44,952 nucleotides of DNA from an uncultured Porphyromonadaceae bacterium (GCA_900549445.1 UROS01000002.1:1-44952), one strand, 5' to 3'. Shown: positions 7,010 to 16,679, counted from the first letter of the stretch. Notes: a model not told the origin generated them from the letters alone. A program made the numbers and translations.

Positions 7010-7561
7010 ATGAAGCTTTTTCTACAGAATCTGTTCCAGCTCGTGCTGTCGCCCGGAAACGGCTGGGAGGACATTGCGAAAACCGACAGCCGCGCCGACG
7101 TAATTGCAGTCAGGGGATTTTACCCTCTCATAGCCGTTACGGCTCTCAGCATTTTTGTAGAAATGCTTTACAAAACGGGTTGCTCCTTTATCGGAGAACT
7201 TCTGAAAGCCGTGCTTGTTTTCATGATGTACTTCTTATCCTATTTTATCGGCACCTTTATCCTGTCGGTATTCATCGGCCCGATGCTCAACGGCAAAACA
7301 AACGAGAACCGCATAAAGACGTTCGTAATATACAGTCTCGGCCTCCTCTCGCTGATTTCGCTGCTGGTCAACTGCCTGCCGATTACCACGGTCGTTCTCT
7401 TTTTCCTGCCGATCTACGTGGCGATAATAATGTGGAAAGGCACCGCCTACATGGAGGTGGCACACGGGAGCGAAGGACAGTTCATGCTCGTGGCTATTCC
7501 CGGCGTAATCGTGCCTCCGTATCTCATTTATTTTCTGTTTTCATTGATTATACCCTCCTGA
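7010..7561 (+). CDS. Yip1-family-like integral membrane protein
   Basis: A 183-residue protein with about five hydrophobic membrane segments (for example FYPLIAVTALSIFVEML, LLKAVLVFMMYFLSYFIGTF, TFVIYSLGLLSLISLLV, TTVVLFFLPIYVAIIMW, and AIPGVIVPPYLIYFLFSLII). The N-terminal NLFQLVLSPGNGWEDIAK and the overall layout match the Yip1/DUF1282-like proteins of Bacteroidota, whose role is unknown. The frame extends upstream to 6827 but the -7 box at 6982 fixes the start at 7010. smpB begins 1 base after the stop, so the two are co-transcribed. Confidence 0.72.
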   Translation: MKLFLQNLFQLVLSPGNGWEDIAKTDSRADVIAVRGFYPLIAVTALSIFVEMLYKTGCSFIGELLKAVLVFMMYFLSYFIGTFILSVFIGPMLNGKTNENRIKTFVIYSLGLLSLISLLVNCLPITTVVLFFLPIYVAIIMWKGTAYMEVAHGSEGQFMLVAIPGVIVPPYLIYFLFSLIIPS

Positions 7562-7562
7562 A

Positions 7563-8018
7563 ATGAACATAAAAAAAGACGTCAACATAAAGAACAAACG
7601 TGCCACTTTCGACTATGCCATATCCGACACTTTCACTGCCGGCATAGTACTTACGGGCACGGAAATAAAATCAATCCGACTTGGCAAAGCAAGCCTCGCC
7701 GATACTTTCTGCTACGTGGATCGCGGTGAAGTATGGATTAAAAACATGTATATAGCCGAATATTTCTACGGCACCTACAATAACCACGGCACACGCCGCG
7801 ACCGCAAGCTCCTGCTCAACAAAAAGGAGATCGCCAAACTCGGAAAATCGGGCAAAGAAGCCGGCTTCACAATCGTGCCCCTGCGGCTTTTCATCAACGA
7901 CCGCGGACTCGCAAAATTAGTAATCGGAATCGGCCGCGGAAAAAAGGAATACGACAAACGCCAGTCGATAAAAGAGCGCGAGGACAAGCGCACTATGGCG
8001 CGCATGATGCAGAAATGA
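7563..8018 (+). CDS. smpB: SsrA-binding protein SmpB
   Basis: SmpB binds tmRNA and brings it to stalled ribosomes for trans-translation. The 151 residues include the family signatures KNKRATFDYAISDTFTAGIV, LTGTEIKSIRLGKASL, YNNHGTRRDRKLLLNKKEI and the C-terminal basic tail KKEYDKRQSIKEREDKRTM, which enters the mRNA channel. Length is standard. Its last 26 bases overlap the last codons of the convergent methyltransferase gene, and no hairpin separates the two. Confidence 0.97.
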   Translation: MNIKKDVNIKNKRATFDYAISDTFTAGIVLTGTEIKSIRLGKASLADTFCYVDRGEVWIKNMYIAEYFYGTYNNHGTRRDRKLLLNKKEIAKLGKSGKEAGFTIVPLRLFINDRGLAKLVIGIGRGKKEYDKRQSIKEREDKRTMARMMQK

Positions 8019-9126
8019 TCATGACCTTCCGATTATCACCGACGGTGGTGCCGAATAGTTTCCGGTTACCACCGTCTTTCGTTTTCAGACGCCGCGCGAG
8101 TTCGGGCGCGCTCATTGGAAAGTTGCGGGTTGCAACGTTAAGCTCCGGCCACGCTGCGGAGATGCTCCGGATTCCTTTTTTGTCGAAGGGCACAACCGCC
8201 TCTATCTCCGTCATTGATCCCGGGAATTCAGTTATCTTCCGCGGCGATGCATACAGATTTGTATTCGGATGGAGCCTCGCCACACCGAAGCGTTGCGAAA
8301 GCAGCCGGCCCGCTCCGGCCTTCATCAACGCGGGATAAGGCTCGTAAAGATACCAGCCCGCATCCGGGACGGCATAGTCTGCCATAGCCCCGGTCTCTTC
8401 AGCCGGCGAAAAACGGAATTCGCAACGTCTTCCGTCGGGCAGCAGCGTGACGCACACAATGTCGCCGTTGCCCGGTATTACAGTCACGAACTCCTTACAC
8501 TCGCTGCGCGTTCCGATCAGCACCGTTGTCTGTTCAACCGGCAGCTCGCGGCGCACTGCCGAAATGTCGAGCATGGGCGACGCCTTTATTATAAGCCGGC
8601 GGCAACGCTCAGTGAGCAGCTGAAGGTTCGCTGCCACGTCGGGACGGCAGTCGGCGAGCGCGAAATGGCGTCCCGCGCTGTCGCGCCGGGCGGGATCGAT
8701 GAAAATCAAATCGGCCCTCCGGTCCGGATTGGAGCGCAGCCATTCAACGCTGTCGGCCTCCACCACCTCAACGACGCCAGTCAATCCGAGTGCCGCGACA
8801 TTATGCCTGGCGGCTGCGGCCGTGACAGCATCGAGTTCCACGGCCGTGACCTTGCAGCCGCTGCGAGCCATTGCAAAGGTGTCGATACCGAGTCCGCAAG
8901 TCATGTCTATGGCCGAGCGCGCACCATCGAGCATCCGGCAGTGTTCCTCTGCCACGATATCCGATGTAGCCATTTCCGCAACTGCAAGCGACGGAAATCG
9001 GAATGCGTCGCATTTCAGCGTCTCCGGCAATTTACGGCGTGTCTTCTCGCGGCATTCCTGTTGCAGAATCTCGTCCATTTTTTCAGCGTTTCCGCTGTAT
9101 TTGAGCCGCAGTTTATTGTAGTCCAT
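7993..9126 (-). CDS. Class I SAM methyltransferase with THUMP-like domain
   Basis: A 377-residue protein. Residues about 85-190 form a Rossmann-type SAM-binding domain: AIDMTCGLGIDTFAMARSG is motif I, VTAVELD the acidic post-motif II, and LIFIDPARRD the catalytic DPAR-type motif IV used by several base methyltransferases. The C-terminal part (FGVARLHPNTNLYASPRKIT and later) matches the THUMP-like domain family seen in Bacteroidota. The target is likely an RNA, but this is inference from the domain. It converges on smpB with a 26-base overlap. Confidence 0.82.
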   Translation of the reverse strand: MDYNKLRLKYSGNAEKMDEILQQECREKTRRKLPETLKCDAFRFPSLAVAEMATSDIVAEEHCRMLDGARSAIDMTCGLGIDTFAMARSGCKVTAVELDAVTAAAARHNVAALGLTGVVEVVEADSVEWLRSNPDRRADLIFIDPARRDSAGRHFALADCRPDVAANLQLLTERCRRLIIKASPMLDISAVRRELPVEQTTVLIGTRSECKEFVTVIPGNGDIVCVTLLPDGRRCEFRFSPAEETGAMADYAVPDAGWYLYEPYPALMKAGAGRLLSQRFGVARLHPNTNLYASPRKITEFPGSMTEIEAVVPFDKKGIRSISAAWPELNVATRNFPMSAPELARRLKTKDGGNRKLFGTTVGDNRKVMIISASCAP

Positions 9127-9130
9127 CCGG

Positions 9131-9164
9131 TAAAAACAGAAGGACAGGGGCTGCCTGTCCTTCC
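9131..9164 (-). terminator. Terminator of the etfB-etfA-acd operon
   Basis: A 10 bp perfect stem (GAAGGACAGG at 9139-9148 with CCTGTCCTTC at 9154-9163) is followed on the minus strand by a TTTTT run at 9136-9132. It ends only 5 bases before the methyltransferase ATG at 9126. Confidence 0.88.
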
Positions 9165-9186
9165 GGTATTATGGTCTTTTGTAAAA

Positions 9187-10890
9187 TCAGTCTGCCTTGT
9201 AAGCTTCGAGCTCGGCGGGAGCGAACGAGTTGATAAACTCGCTGTGCTTTGCCACCTCTGCCTGGGCGAGGTTGCAGTAAACCTCGGCTGAACGGCGGAA
9301 ATCGTCGTTGCGGTTGGCGTCGGAGAGCAGCAGGTAGGCCATGATGATGTTGCCTGCCATCTCAACGAGGCGGCGTGCCATAAAGTCGCTGTAGGCGGCA
9401 TCGCCGGCTGCACCCACTTTCTCTACAGCCTCTGCATAAACGGCGGTGAGTTTAACGAGGCGTTCTTTCATATCCATGAGTTCGGGTTTGAAGTCCTGAG
9501 CCTCGTACTGGCGGATGAGGTTGAGGTAGGTGCCGGTAGTGACGTGGCGGATGGCTGCCACAACCTGCAGCTGGGTCGTGCCCTCGTAGATGGAGGTGAT
9601 ACGTGCGTCGCGGTAGAGGCGTTCGCAGGCGTAATCCTTCATGAAACCGGAGCCGCCGTGAATCTGGATGCAATCGTAGGCGTTCTGATTGCAATATTCG
9701 CTGCCGAGACCCTTTGCCAGAGGAGTAAGGGCGTCGGCCAGACGACTGTATTGCTTCGATTCCTTACGCTCATCAGGTGTGAGGCTGCGCTCTTTTGCGA
9801 TATCGTCGTAGATCTTATAGATATCTACGAAGCGGGCGCACTCATAAAGAAGCGAACGCGATGCGTCGAGTTTCGCTTTCATTACAGCGAGCATCTCGTA
9901 AACAGCGGGGAACTCGATGATTGCCTTGCCGAACTGCTTGCGGTCGCGGGCATAAGCAAGAGCCTCGCGGTAAGCAAGTTCGCTTACGCCGACACTCTGG
10001 GCGGCGATGCCGAGACGGGCGCCGTTCATAAGAGCCATCACGTATTTGATGAGGCCGAGACGGCGGCTGCCGACGAGCTCGGCTTTTGCGTTCTTGAACA
10101 CGAGTTCGCATGTAGGCGAACCTTTGATACCCATCTTGTTCTCGATACGGCGGACAGTCACACCGCCGTTACGCTTGTCGTAGATGAACATCGACAGACC
10201 GCGGCCGTCTTTTGTGCCGGCTTCGCTGCGGGCGAGCACCAGATGGATGTCGGAGTCGCCGTTTGTGATGAAACGCTTCACTCCGTTGAGACGCCACGTG
10301 CCGTCGGGCTGCTCCGTTGCCTTGAGCATCACCGACTGGAGGTCGGAACCGGCATCGGGCTCGGTGAGATCCATCGACATTGTCTCGCCCTGGCAAACGC
10401 GCGAAATGTAGCGCTGCTTCTGGTCTTCGTCGGCAAACTCATAGATGGTCTCCGCACAATCCTGAAGACCCCAGAGATTCTCAAAACCGGTGTCGGCACG
10501 GCTTACTATGTCGGCCGCCATGATATAGGGGGTAATCGGGAAGTTCAGACCGCCGTAGCGGCGTGCCATTGCCATGCCCATCAGGCCGGCCTTGCGGCAT
10601 GCCTCGAGGTTTTCTTTGGTTCCGTCGGCATAAATCACCCTACCGTTTTCCACGCGGGGGCCCTGATGATCGACGTCCTCAGCGTTGCCTGCGATGATAT
10701 CGCCGCAGATTTCGCCTACAATTTCGAGAACCTTGTCGTAGCTGTCCATCGCATCCTCGAAGTCGAGGGGAGCGTAATCGTATTTCTCAGCATCGGTATA
10801 GTTGCGCTCCTTGAGGGCAACTATCTTCTCCATCAGCGGATGGGTAAGATGGTGCTTGAGAGCGGGGTTGTCGGTATAAAAGTTTGCCAT
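9187..10890 (-). CDS. Acyl-CoA dehydrogenase family protein
   Basis: A 567-residue flavoenzyme of the acyl-CoA dehydrogenase superfamily. Signatures are CQGETMSMDLTEPDAGSDLQ (FAD and substrate loop), GIKGSPTCELVF, LAYREALAYARDRKQFGKAI and the catalytic-base segment SIYEGTTQLQVVAAIRHVTTG. It is about 180 residues longer than classical short-chain enzymes; a C-terminal helical extension follows the catalytic core, as in the long ACAD-9-like group. It follows etfA after 1 base, and the ETF encoded upstream is its likely electron acceptor. The substrate cannot be set from sequence; Bacteroidales carry this operon without a full beta-oxidation set in the neighbourhood. Confidence 0.92.
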   Translation of the reverse strand: MANFYTDNPALKHHLTHPLMEKIVALKERNYTDAEKYDYAPLDFEDAMDSYDKVLEIVGEICGDIIAGNAEDVDHQGPRVENGRVIYADGTKENLEACRKAGLMGMAMARRYGGLNFPITPYIMAADIVSRADTGFENLWGLQDCAETIYEFADEDQKQRYISRVCQGETMSMDLTEPDAGSDLQSVMLKATEQPDGTWRLNGVKRFITNGDSDIHLVLARSEAGTKDGRGLSMFIYDKRNGGVTVRRIENKMGIKGSPTCELVFKNAKAELVGSRRLGLIKYVMALMNGARLGIAAQSVGVSELAYREALAYARDRKQFGKAIIEFPAVYEMLAVMKAKLDASRSLLYECARFVDIYKIYDDIAKERSLTPDERKESKQYSRLADALTPLAKGLGSEYCNQNAYDCIQIHGGSGFMKDYACERLYRDARITSIYEGTTQLQVVAAIRHVTTGTYLNLIRQYEAQDFKPELMDMKERLVKLTAVYAEAVEKVGAAGDAAYSDFMARRLVEMAGNIIMAYLLLSDANRNDDFRRSAEVYCNLAQAEVAKHSEFINSFAPAELEAYKAD

Positions 10891-10891
10891 T

Positions 10892-11917
10892 TTACTTGGA
10901 GTTTTTCTTGTAATATTTGATCAGCTTGGGCACGACATCCTCGATATTGCCGGTAATCACGTAGTCGGCGATGGAATTGATCGGGGCATTGGGGTCGTTG
11001 TTGATCGAAATGATGATGGAGCTGTCCTGCATACCGGCTATGTGCTGGATCTGACCGGAGATACCGCAGGCAATGTAGAGTTTCGGACGGACGGTGACGC
11101 CTGTCTGGCCTATCTGACGGGCATGTTCGGTAAATCCGGCGTCGACAGCCGCACGCGATGCGCCTACTTCTGCGCCAAGTGTGTCGGCAAGTTCGAAGAG
11201 CAGGTCGAAGTTCTCTTTCGAACCCACTCCGTAGCCGCCGGCCACGATGATGGGCGAATTCTTGATGTTGATTTTCGACTTCTCGATATGGCGGTCGATG
11301 ATTTCAACAACGAAATCGGCGTCGCTCACATATTTCGCGGGGTCGAGATTGATGACCTCACCCTTGTGGACGGGATCGAACACTTCTTTCTTCATCACAC
11401 CCTCGCGCACCGTTGCCATCTGGGGACGGCACTCGGGATTGACGATGGTTGCCACGATGTTGCCGCCGAATGCAGGGCGGATCTGGTAAAGGAGGTCGGT
11501 GTATTCCTTGCCGGTCTTCACGTCCTTGTGGTCGCCGATTTCGAGCGAGGTGCAGTCGGCTGTAAGACCGCTGTGGAGGCAGGAGCTGACGCGGGGGCCG
11601 AGGTCGCGGCCGATGCAGGTTGCACCCATCAGGCAGATCTGCGGCTTGATTTCGCGGAAGAGGTTGATGAGGACTGCGGCATGGGGATTGGTGGTGTAGG
11701 GATAGAGGCGTTTGTCTGCTACCTTGTAGAGCACGTCGACGCCATAGGGGAACACTTGCTCCTCGACCTTGTCGAGGTTATCGCCGATAACGATAGCTTC
11801 AAGTTTCACGCCTAATTTCGAGGCGAGCTGGCGGCCCTTGGTGAGCAGTTCAAGGCTCACGTCGGCCACTTTGCCGTCTTCAAACTCGCAATAGACTATT
11901 AAATTGTTGTTATCCAT
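10892..11917 (-). CDS. etfA: Electron transfer flavoprotein subunit alpha
   Basis: The alpha subunit of the heterodimeric electron carrier that takes electrons from acyl-CoA dehydrogenases. The 341 residues have an N-terminal alpha/beta domain (LIVYCEFEDGKVADVSLELL) and a C-terminal FAD domain with VAGGYGVGSKENFDLLFELA, GASRAAVDAGF, QIGQTGVTVRPKLYIACGIS and SIISINNDPNAPINSIADYV. It sits between etfB (11 bases upstream) and the acyl-CoA dehydrogenase gene (1 base downstream) in one operon. Confidence 0.96.
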   Translation of the reverse strand: MDNNNLIVYCEFEDGKVADVSLELLTKGRQLASKLGVKLEAIVIGDNLDKVEEQVFPYGVDVLYKVADKRLYPYTTNPHAAVLINLFREIKPQICLMGATCIGRDLGPRVSSCLHSGLTADCTSLEIGDHKDVKTGKEYTDLLYQIRPAFGGNIVATIVNPECRPQMATVREGVMKKEVFDPVHKGEVINLDPAKYVSDADFVVEIIDRHIEKSKINIKNSPIIVAGGYGVGSKENFDLLFELADTLGAEVGASRAAVDAGFTEHARQIGQTGVTVRPKLYIACGISGQIQHIAGMQDSSIIISINNDPNAPINSIADYVITGNIEDVVPKLIKYYKKNSK

Positions 11918-11928
11918 TTTCTTCTGTG

Positions 11929-12801
11929 TTATCCTATGGTGTGGTTGGCGATAAGTTCCTTAACGAGGTCTTCGATCTGAGCGTCGTCATCGTCGAGCAC
12001 ACGGCTCTCCTTGGCGGTGAACACAACGTTCTCAATCGATTTAACTTTGGTCGGCGAGCCTGCGAAACCGATCTGAGCGGGGTCGGCGTCGACAAATGCG
12101 GCACCCCATTCCTGAAGTTTCAGATAGGGACGCTCCTCAACGAGTTTCTGCTGACGCTCGGTGAGTTTCGACACTTCGCTGGGCGAAACAGCGAATTTGT
12201 ATTTCTGCACACGCATTGCATTGCGCGGACGGCAGTCGGGGGCGGAACCGTTGACGGTGACCACGCAGGGGAGCGGAGCCTTCACTGTCTCCACGCCGTT
12301 CTCAAGGCGGCGCTTCACGGTTACGTGACCGTCGGCCACATCAATAATTTCCTCGGCATACGTAACCTGCGGAATGCCGAGCTTCTCGGCAATCTGAGGC
12401 CCTACCTGAGCGGTGTCGCCGTCGATAGCCTGGCGTCCGCCGAGAATTATGTCGTAATTGCCGAATTTCTTCACGGCCTGGGCGAGCGAATAGGATGTCG
12501 CCAGAGTGTCGGCACCTCCGAGGGCACGGTCTGTCAGTACAATTCCTGTGTCGGCACCGCGGTAGATGGCCTCACGGATAATTTCAGCCGCGCGAGGCAG
12601 CCCCATGGTAAGCAACGTGATTGTCGACCCGGGATTTGCGTCCTTCAGACGGAGAGCCTGCTCAAGAGCGTTGAGATCCTCGGGGTTGAAGATGGCGGGC
12701 AGCGCAGCGCGGTTGATAGTCCCGTCTTCTTTCATTGCATCTTTACCCACATTGCGGGTGTCGGGCACCTGCTTTGCGAGCACAATGATGTTTAGACTCA
12801 T
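11929..12801 (-). CDS. etfB: Electron transfer flavoprotein subunit beta
   Basis: The beta subunit of ETF, which holds the AMP site and docks partner dehydrogenases. The 290 residues begin MSLNIIVLAKQVPDTRNVG and include NPEDLNALEQALRLKD, GADTGIVLTDRALGGADTLA and GGRQAIDGDTAQVGPQIAEK, all typical of the family. It is the first gene of the operon and has a strong promoter 88-119 bases upstream. In this layout EtfB and EtfA transfer electrons from the dehydrogenase to a membrane acceptor not encoded in the window. Confidence 0.96.
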   Translation of the reverse strand: MSLNIIVLAKQVPDTRNVGKDAMKEDGTINRAALPAIFNPEDLNALEQALRLKDANPGSTITLLTMGLPRAAEIIREAIYRGADTGIVLTDRALGGADTLATSYSLAQAVKKFGNYDIILGGRQAIDGDTAQVGPQIAEKLGIPQVTYAEEIIDVADGHVTVKRRLENGVETVKAPLPCVVTVNGSAPDCRPRNAMRVQKYKFAVSPSEVSKLTERQQKLVEERPYLKLQEWGAAFVDADPAQIGFAGSPTKVKSIENVVFTAKESRVLDDDDAQIEDLVKELIANHTIG

Positions 12802-12888
12802 ATTGATTGGTGTTTGTGATTGTTACGGTTTACGTCACGACGCTTTTGCCGTGAGGTGTGGTATCGGGTTAAAATTAACAATTTCCGA

Positions 12889-12920
12889 CAAAATTACAAC
12901 ATTTTCGGAAAAAGGTCAAA
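12889..12920 (-). promoter_or_regulatory. Promoter of the etfB-etfA-acd operon
   Basis: On the minus strand: TTTG at 12920-12917, 20 bp spacer, TAATTTTG at 12896-12889. The leader would be about 80 bases and shows no clear fold. Confidence 0.82.
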
Positions 12921-12939
12921 ATTTAGAGTGTCAATAAAT

Positions 12940-12985
12940 GTAAACGGAGTCCGGAGCGCAGGGCCTCCGCCCGCTTCCGGACTCC
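12940..12985 (-). terminator. Terminator of purL
   Basis: A 9 bp stem (GGAGTCCGG at 12946-12954 with CCGGACTCC at 12977-12985), extended inward by AGCG/CGCT with one bulged T, lies 10 bases after the purL stop. The minus strand continues into a T-rich stretch (GTTTACATTTATT). Confidence 0.75.
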
Positions 12986-12995
12986 ATTATGAGTG

Positions 12996-15900
12996 TTATT
13001 TCGCCACTTTTTCCTCAATCCATTTTCTGGCGTTGATGAAGGCGTCGATCCAGGGCGTCACCTCGTCGTTGCGGCGTGAGGCGGGATAGAAACCGCACTG
13101 CCACGGGAAAATGGCGCGCTCAAGATGCGGCATCATGGCGAGATGGCGGCCGTCGGCCGACGCCAGACCTGCCACCGCGGCTTTCGAGCCGTTGGGATTG
13201 CCCGGATAGGCGGTGTAGCTGTATTTTGCCACAACATTATAGCTTGCCATCGGCATGGGGAGGTTGAAGCGACCCTCGCCGTGAGCCACCCATATGCCGA
13301 GTTTGCTGCCGGCGAGCGAACCGAACATAACGGAATTGTTGCGCGGAATGGTCACTCCGAGGAACTGCGACTCAAACTTATGGCTCGTGTTGTGTTCCAT
13401 GCGGGTCTTGCGGGGATGTTCGGGGTTGATGAGTCCGAGTTCTATCATGAGCTGGCAGCCGTTGCAGATGCCGAGCGAAAGGGTATCGGGGCGGTCGAAG
13501 AAACGTTTCAGTGTGTTCTTTGCGTTTTCATTCCAAAGGAAGCCGCTCGCCCAACCCTTTGCGGAGCCGAGCACGTCGGAATTCGAGAATCCGCCGCAGA
13601 ACACTATCATGTTGACGTCGTCGAGAGTCTCGCGGCCGCTCATGAGGTCGGTCATATGTACGTCTTTCACGTCGAATCCGGCCAGATAGAGTGAGTAGGC
13701 CATTTCGCGGTCGCCGTTGACACCCTTTTCGCGAATTATAGCGGCGCGTGCCTTCTGAGAGCCGTGACCCTCGCGGCGCAGGGCTATACCGCGCGATGCG
13801 AGCTTGCCGTCGAAGCCGGAGGGCATGCGGTAACGTATGGGCTGGTTCTTATAGTTCTCGAAACGGCTGAGGGCGCACTGCTCGCCGCTCTGAACAGCAT
13901 CCATAAGATAGCTGGTACGAAACCATACGTCGCGCAGGCGGTCAATGTCGAGCTGAAGCTTCTTTCCATCGTGATTTACAGTGAGACTGCGGCCGGCGGC
14001 TACAGAACCGAGACGTACAAAACGGACGCCTGCCTTACGGAGCATTTCTTCGGCTTTCTCTGCCTTGCGGAGATCCACCTGAGCCACGTAGGCCGGATTC
14101 TCGGCGAAGAGAATCTTCACGAGGTCGTTTTCGCCTTCGGCAGCAAAGCCTTCAGTGGAAATTTCCACACCGCCGTCGATATTGGCGAACGCCATTTCAA
14201 GAAGAGCGGTGACCAGACCGCCGGCCGAAACATCGTGACCGGCAAGAAGCATGTTTTTCGCAACGAGTTTCTGAACGGCTTCGAATGCGCCTACAAAACG
14301 CTTCGGATCGGTTACCGAAGGAGCTTCGGCGCCGAGACGGTTGAGGGTCTGGGCAAAAGCCGAGCCTCCGAGGCGGAGCTTATCGGAAGAAAAGTCTATA
14401 TAATACAGAACGGAATCACGGCGGGCAAGAACCGGAGTCACGGTCTTGCGTACGTCGGTAACCTCACCTGCGGCCGAAATAATAACGGTGCCGGGAGCAT
14501 AGACCTTGTCGGCGCCATATTTCTGAGTCATGGAGAGAGAATCCTTTCCGGTGGGGATATTCACACCGATAGCACAGGCGAAATCGCTGCACGCTTCAAC
14601 GGCGCGATAGAGGGCGGCATCCTCGCCCGGATTCTTACAGGGCCACATCCAGTTGGCGGAGAGCGAAAGAGCCTTGATACCTCCTTCGAGAGGTGTGCCG
14701 ACGATATTGGTAAGCGCCTCGGCCACAGCCATTACCGAACCTTTCTCGGAGTCGATCAGCGCCACCTGCGGGGCATGGCCGATTGAAGTAGCGATGCCTC
14801 TGGTTCCGGAATAATCGAGCGCTACGACACCGCAGTCGCTCAGCGGCAGCTGGATTTCGCCCTGACACTGCTGACGTGCGATTTTGCCCGTAACGGAGCG
14901 GTCTACCTTATTGGTGAGCCAGTCCTTGCAGGCCACAGCCTCGAGCGAGAGCACGTCGGTAACGTACTGCTCCACATTGGCGGCATCGTATTCAACATCT
15001 TTATATTTAATCTCAACAGTAGAATCGGTAAGCGTGGTTTTCGGCGAAGAGCCGAACATATCCTTCATTCCGAGATCGATGGGACGCACACCGTCGGCCT
15101 GCTCGAACACGAAGCGGTCATCGCCCGTGGTCTCGCCTACTACGTACATAGGAGCGCGCTCGCGGTCGGCGATGCGCTTCACATATTCAATATCGTCCTT
15201 GCGGAGCACCATACCCATGCGTTCCTGGCTCTCGTTACCGACGATTTCTTTCGACGAGAGGGTCTTGTCGCCGATGGGAAGCTGCGAGATCTCGATTTTA
15301 CCTCCGGTCTCCTCCACGAGCTCGGAAAGAGCGTTGAGGTGGCCACCGGCGCCATGGTCGTGGATCGACACGATGGGGTTACCGTCGTTTTCGGCGAGAG
15401 CGCGGATTACGTTCGACACTCGCTTCTGCATTTCAGGGTTGGCGCGCTGCACTGCATTGAGTTCGATTCCCGAGGCATACTGGCCGGTCTCTACCGACGA
15501 GACAGCGCCGCCGCCCATAACCACGACTGCCTGTCCGGGTTCGGGGACGCCCTTGATGGCATCCTTTGCAGCAGCGTAGCCTACGCCGCCCGCGAGCATT
15601 ATCACCTTGTCGTAGGCATACATACGGCCGTTTTCATCGTGCTCGAACGTGAGCAACGAGCCGCAGATGAGAGGCTGGCCGAACTTGTTGCCGAAATCGG
15701 AAGCGCCGTTCGACGCTTTTATAAGTATCTCGCAGGGCGTCTGATAGAGCCACGCACGGGGATTCATCATCAATTCCCAGCGGTGCTGCTCGCTCATGCG
15801 GGGGTAAGAGGTCATATAGACAGCGGTGCCTGCCAGCGGAAGACTTGCCTTACCGCCGCCGAGACGGTCGCGGATTTCGCCGCCGGTGCCGGTTGCAGCA

Positions 15901-16679
15901 CCGTTGAAAGGTTCCACGGTCGTGGGGAAATTGTGGGTCTCGGCTTTAAGCGACAGCACGGTATCGAGGTCGCGAACCTCAAAATAGTCCGGACGATCCG
16001 GATTCGTGGGATAGAACTGAGCCACGGTGGGGCCTTTCACAAAAGCCACGTTATCCTTGTAAGCCGACACGAGTCCGCCGGGATTTTCCTGCGAGGTTTT
16101 TTTGATAAGTTTGAAAAGGGAGAGCGGTTTCTCCTCGCCGTCTATCACGAACGAGCCGTTGAAAATCTTGTGACGGCAGTGTTCGGAATTCACCTGCGAA
16201 AAGCCGAATACCTCGCTGTCGGTGAGCGGACGTCCGAGTTTTTTGGCGAGCGAACGGAGATATTCCTCCTCATCGGCGCTCAGCGCCAGGCCTTCGCGCT
16301 TGTTATACTCGGTTATATCGTCGATATACTCAATCGGCGCGGCCACCTGCGAGGTGGTGAATACCTTGGAATTCAACCCTTCGTAGACTCGCTGGAGCAT
16401 CTTGTCGTGAACAGGCTTCTCCTCCTTGGTGAGGTGGAATTCCTCGATTCGGGTAATGCCTTTCAGCCCCATGTTCTGGGTGATTTCCACTGCGTTTGTA
16501 CTCCATGGAGTAATCATTTCCTTACGGGGTCCGACAAAACGTCCTTTCACCGATGTTGCCGACAGCGGACGGGCGCCGTCAAACAGCCATGTAAGTTTTT
16601 CTTTTTCAAGTTCGTCGAACCGATGGTCAGTCTCAACCGCAATGATGAGATCAGCCCCTTTTTTGAAGAATACGACCAT
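12996..16679 (-). CDS. purL: Phosphoribosylformylglycinamidine synthase
   Basis: The fourth step of de novo purine synthesis: FGAR, glutamine and ATP to FGAM. The 1227-residue single-chain form (like the large proteobacterial enzyme) has an N-terminal FGAR-AT domain, two AIRS-like halves (for example LKAETHNFPTTVEPFNGAAT, VSIHDHGAGGHLNALSELVE, NIPTGKDSLSMTQKYG and LAGHDVSAGGLVTALLEMAF) and a C-terminal class I glutamine amidotransferase. In the latter the nucleophile Cys1075 lies in GICNGCQLM and the His1185/Glu1187 pair in MPHLERA. It is a single-gene unit with its own promoter and terminator. The leader is about 110 bases and contains a small CTCCGC/GCGGAG hairpin but no known purine riboswitch. 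Confidence 0.97.
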   Translation of the reverse strand: MVVFFKKGADLIIAVETDHRFDELEKEKLTWLFDGARPLSATSVKGRFVGPRKEMITPWSTNAVEITQNMGLKGITRIEEFHLTKEEKPVHDKMLQRVYEGLNSKVFTTSQVAAPIEYIDDITEYNKREGLALSADEEEYLRSLAKKLGRPLTDSEVFGFSQVNSEHCRHKIFNGSFVIDGEEKPLSLFKLIKKTSQENPGGLVSAYKDNVAFVKGPTVAQFYPTNPDRPDYFEVRDLDTVLSLKAETHNFPTTVEPFNGAATGTGGEIRDRLGGGKASLPLAGTAVYMTSYPRMSEQHRWELMMNPRAWLYQTPCEILIKASNGASDFGNKFGQPLICGSLLTFEHDENGRMYAYDKVIMLAGGVGYAAAKDAIKGVPEPGQAVVVMGGGAVSSVETGQYASGIELNAVQRANPEMQKRVSNVIRALAENDGNPIVSIHDHGAGGHLNALSELVEETGGKIEISQLPIGDKTLSSKEIVGNESQERMGMVLRKDDIEYVKRIADRERAPMYVVGETTGDDRFVFEQADGVRPIDLGMKDMFGSSPKTTLTDSTVEIKYKDVEYDAANVEQYVTDVLSLEAVACKDWLTNKVDRSVTGKIARQQCQGEIQLPLSDCGVVALDYSGTRGIATSIGHAPQVALIDSEKGSVMAVAEALTNIVGTPLEGGIKALSLSANWMWPCKNPGEDAALYRAVEACSDFACAIGVNIPTGKDSLSMTQKYGADKVYAPGTVIISAAGEVTDVRKTVTPVLARRDSVLYYIDFSSDKLRLGGSAFAQTLNRLGAEAPSVTDPKRFVGAFEAVQKLVAKNMLLAGHDVSAGGLVTALLEMAFANIDGGVEISTEGFAAEGENDLVKILFAENPAYVAQVDLRKAEKAEEMLRKAGVRFVRLGSVAAGRSLTVNHDGKKLQLDIDRLRDVWFRTSYLMDAVQSGEQCALSRFENYKNQPIRYRMPSGFDGKLASRGIALRREGHGSQKARAAIIREKGVNGDREMAYSLYLAGFDVKDVHMTDLMSGRETLDDVNMIVFCGGFSNSDVLGSAKGWASGFLWNENAKNTLKRFFDRPDTLSLGICNGCQLMIELGLINPEHPRKTRMEHNTSHKFESQFLGVTIPRNNSVMFGSLAGSKLGIWVAHGEGRFNLPMPMASYNVVAKYSYTAYPGNPNGSKAAVAGLASADGRHLAMMPHLERAIFPWQCGFYPASRRNDEVTPWIDAFINARKWIEEKVAK

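Noticed and set aside
13764..14786. 340-codon plus-strand frame opposite purL, and other long antisense frames (8269-9291, 9544-10920, 15339-16727, 26153-27268, 36551-37825)
   Set aside because: All lie opposite well-identified genes in a register made open by C-ending codons; none has family motifs or a plausible start region.
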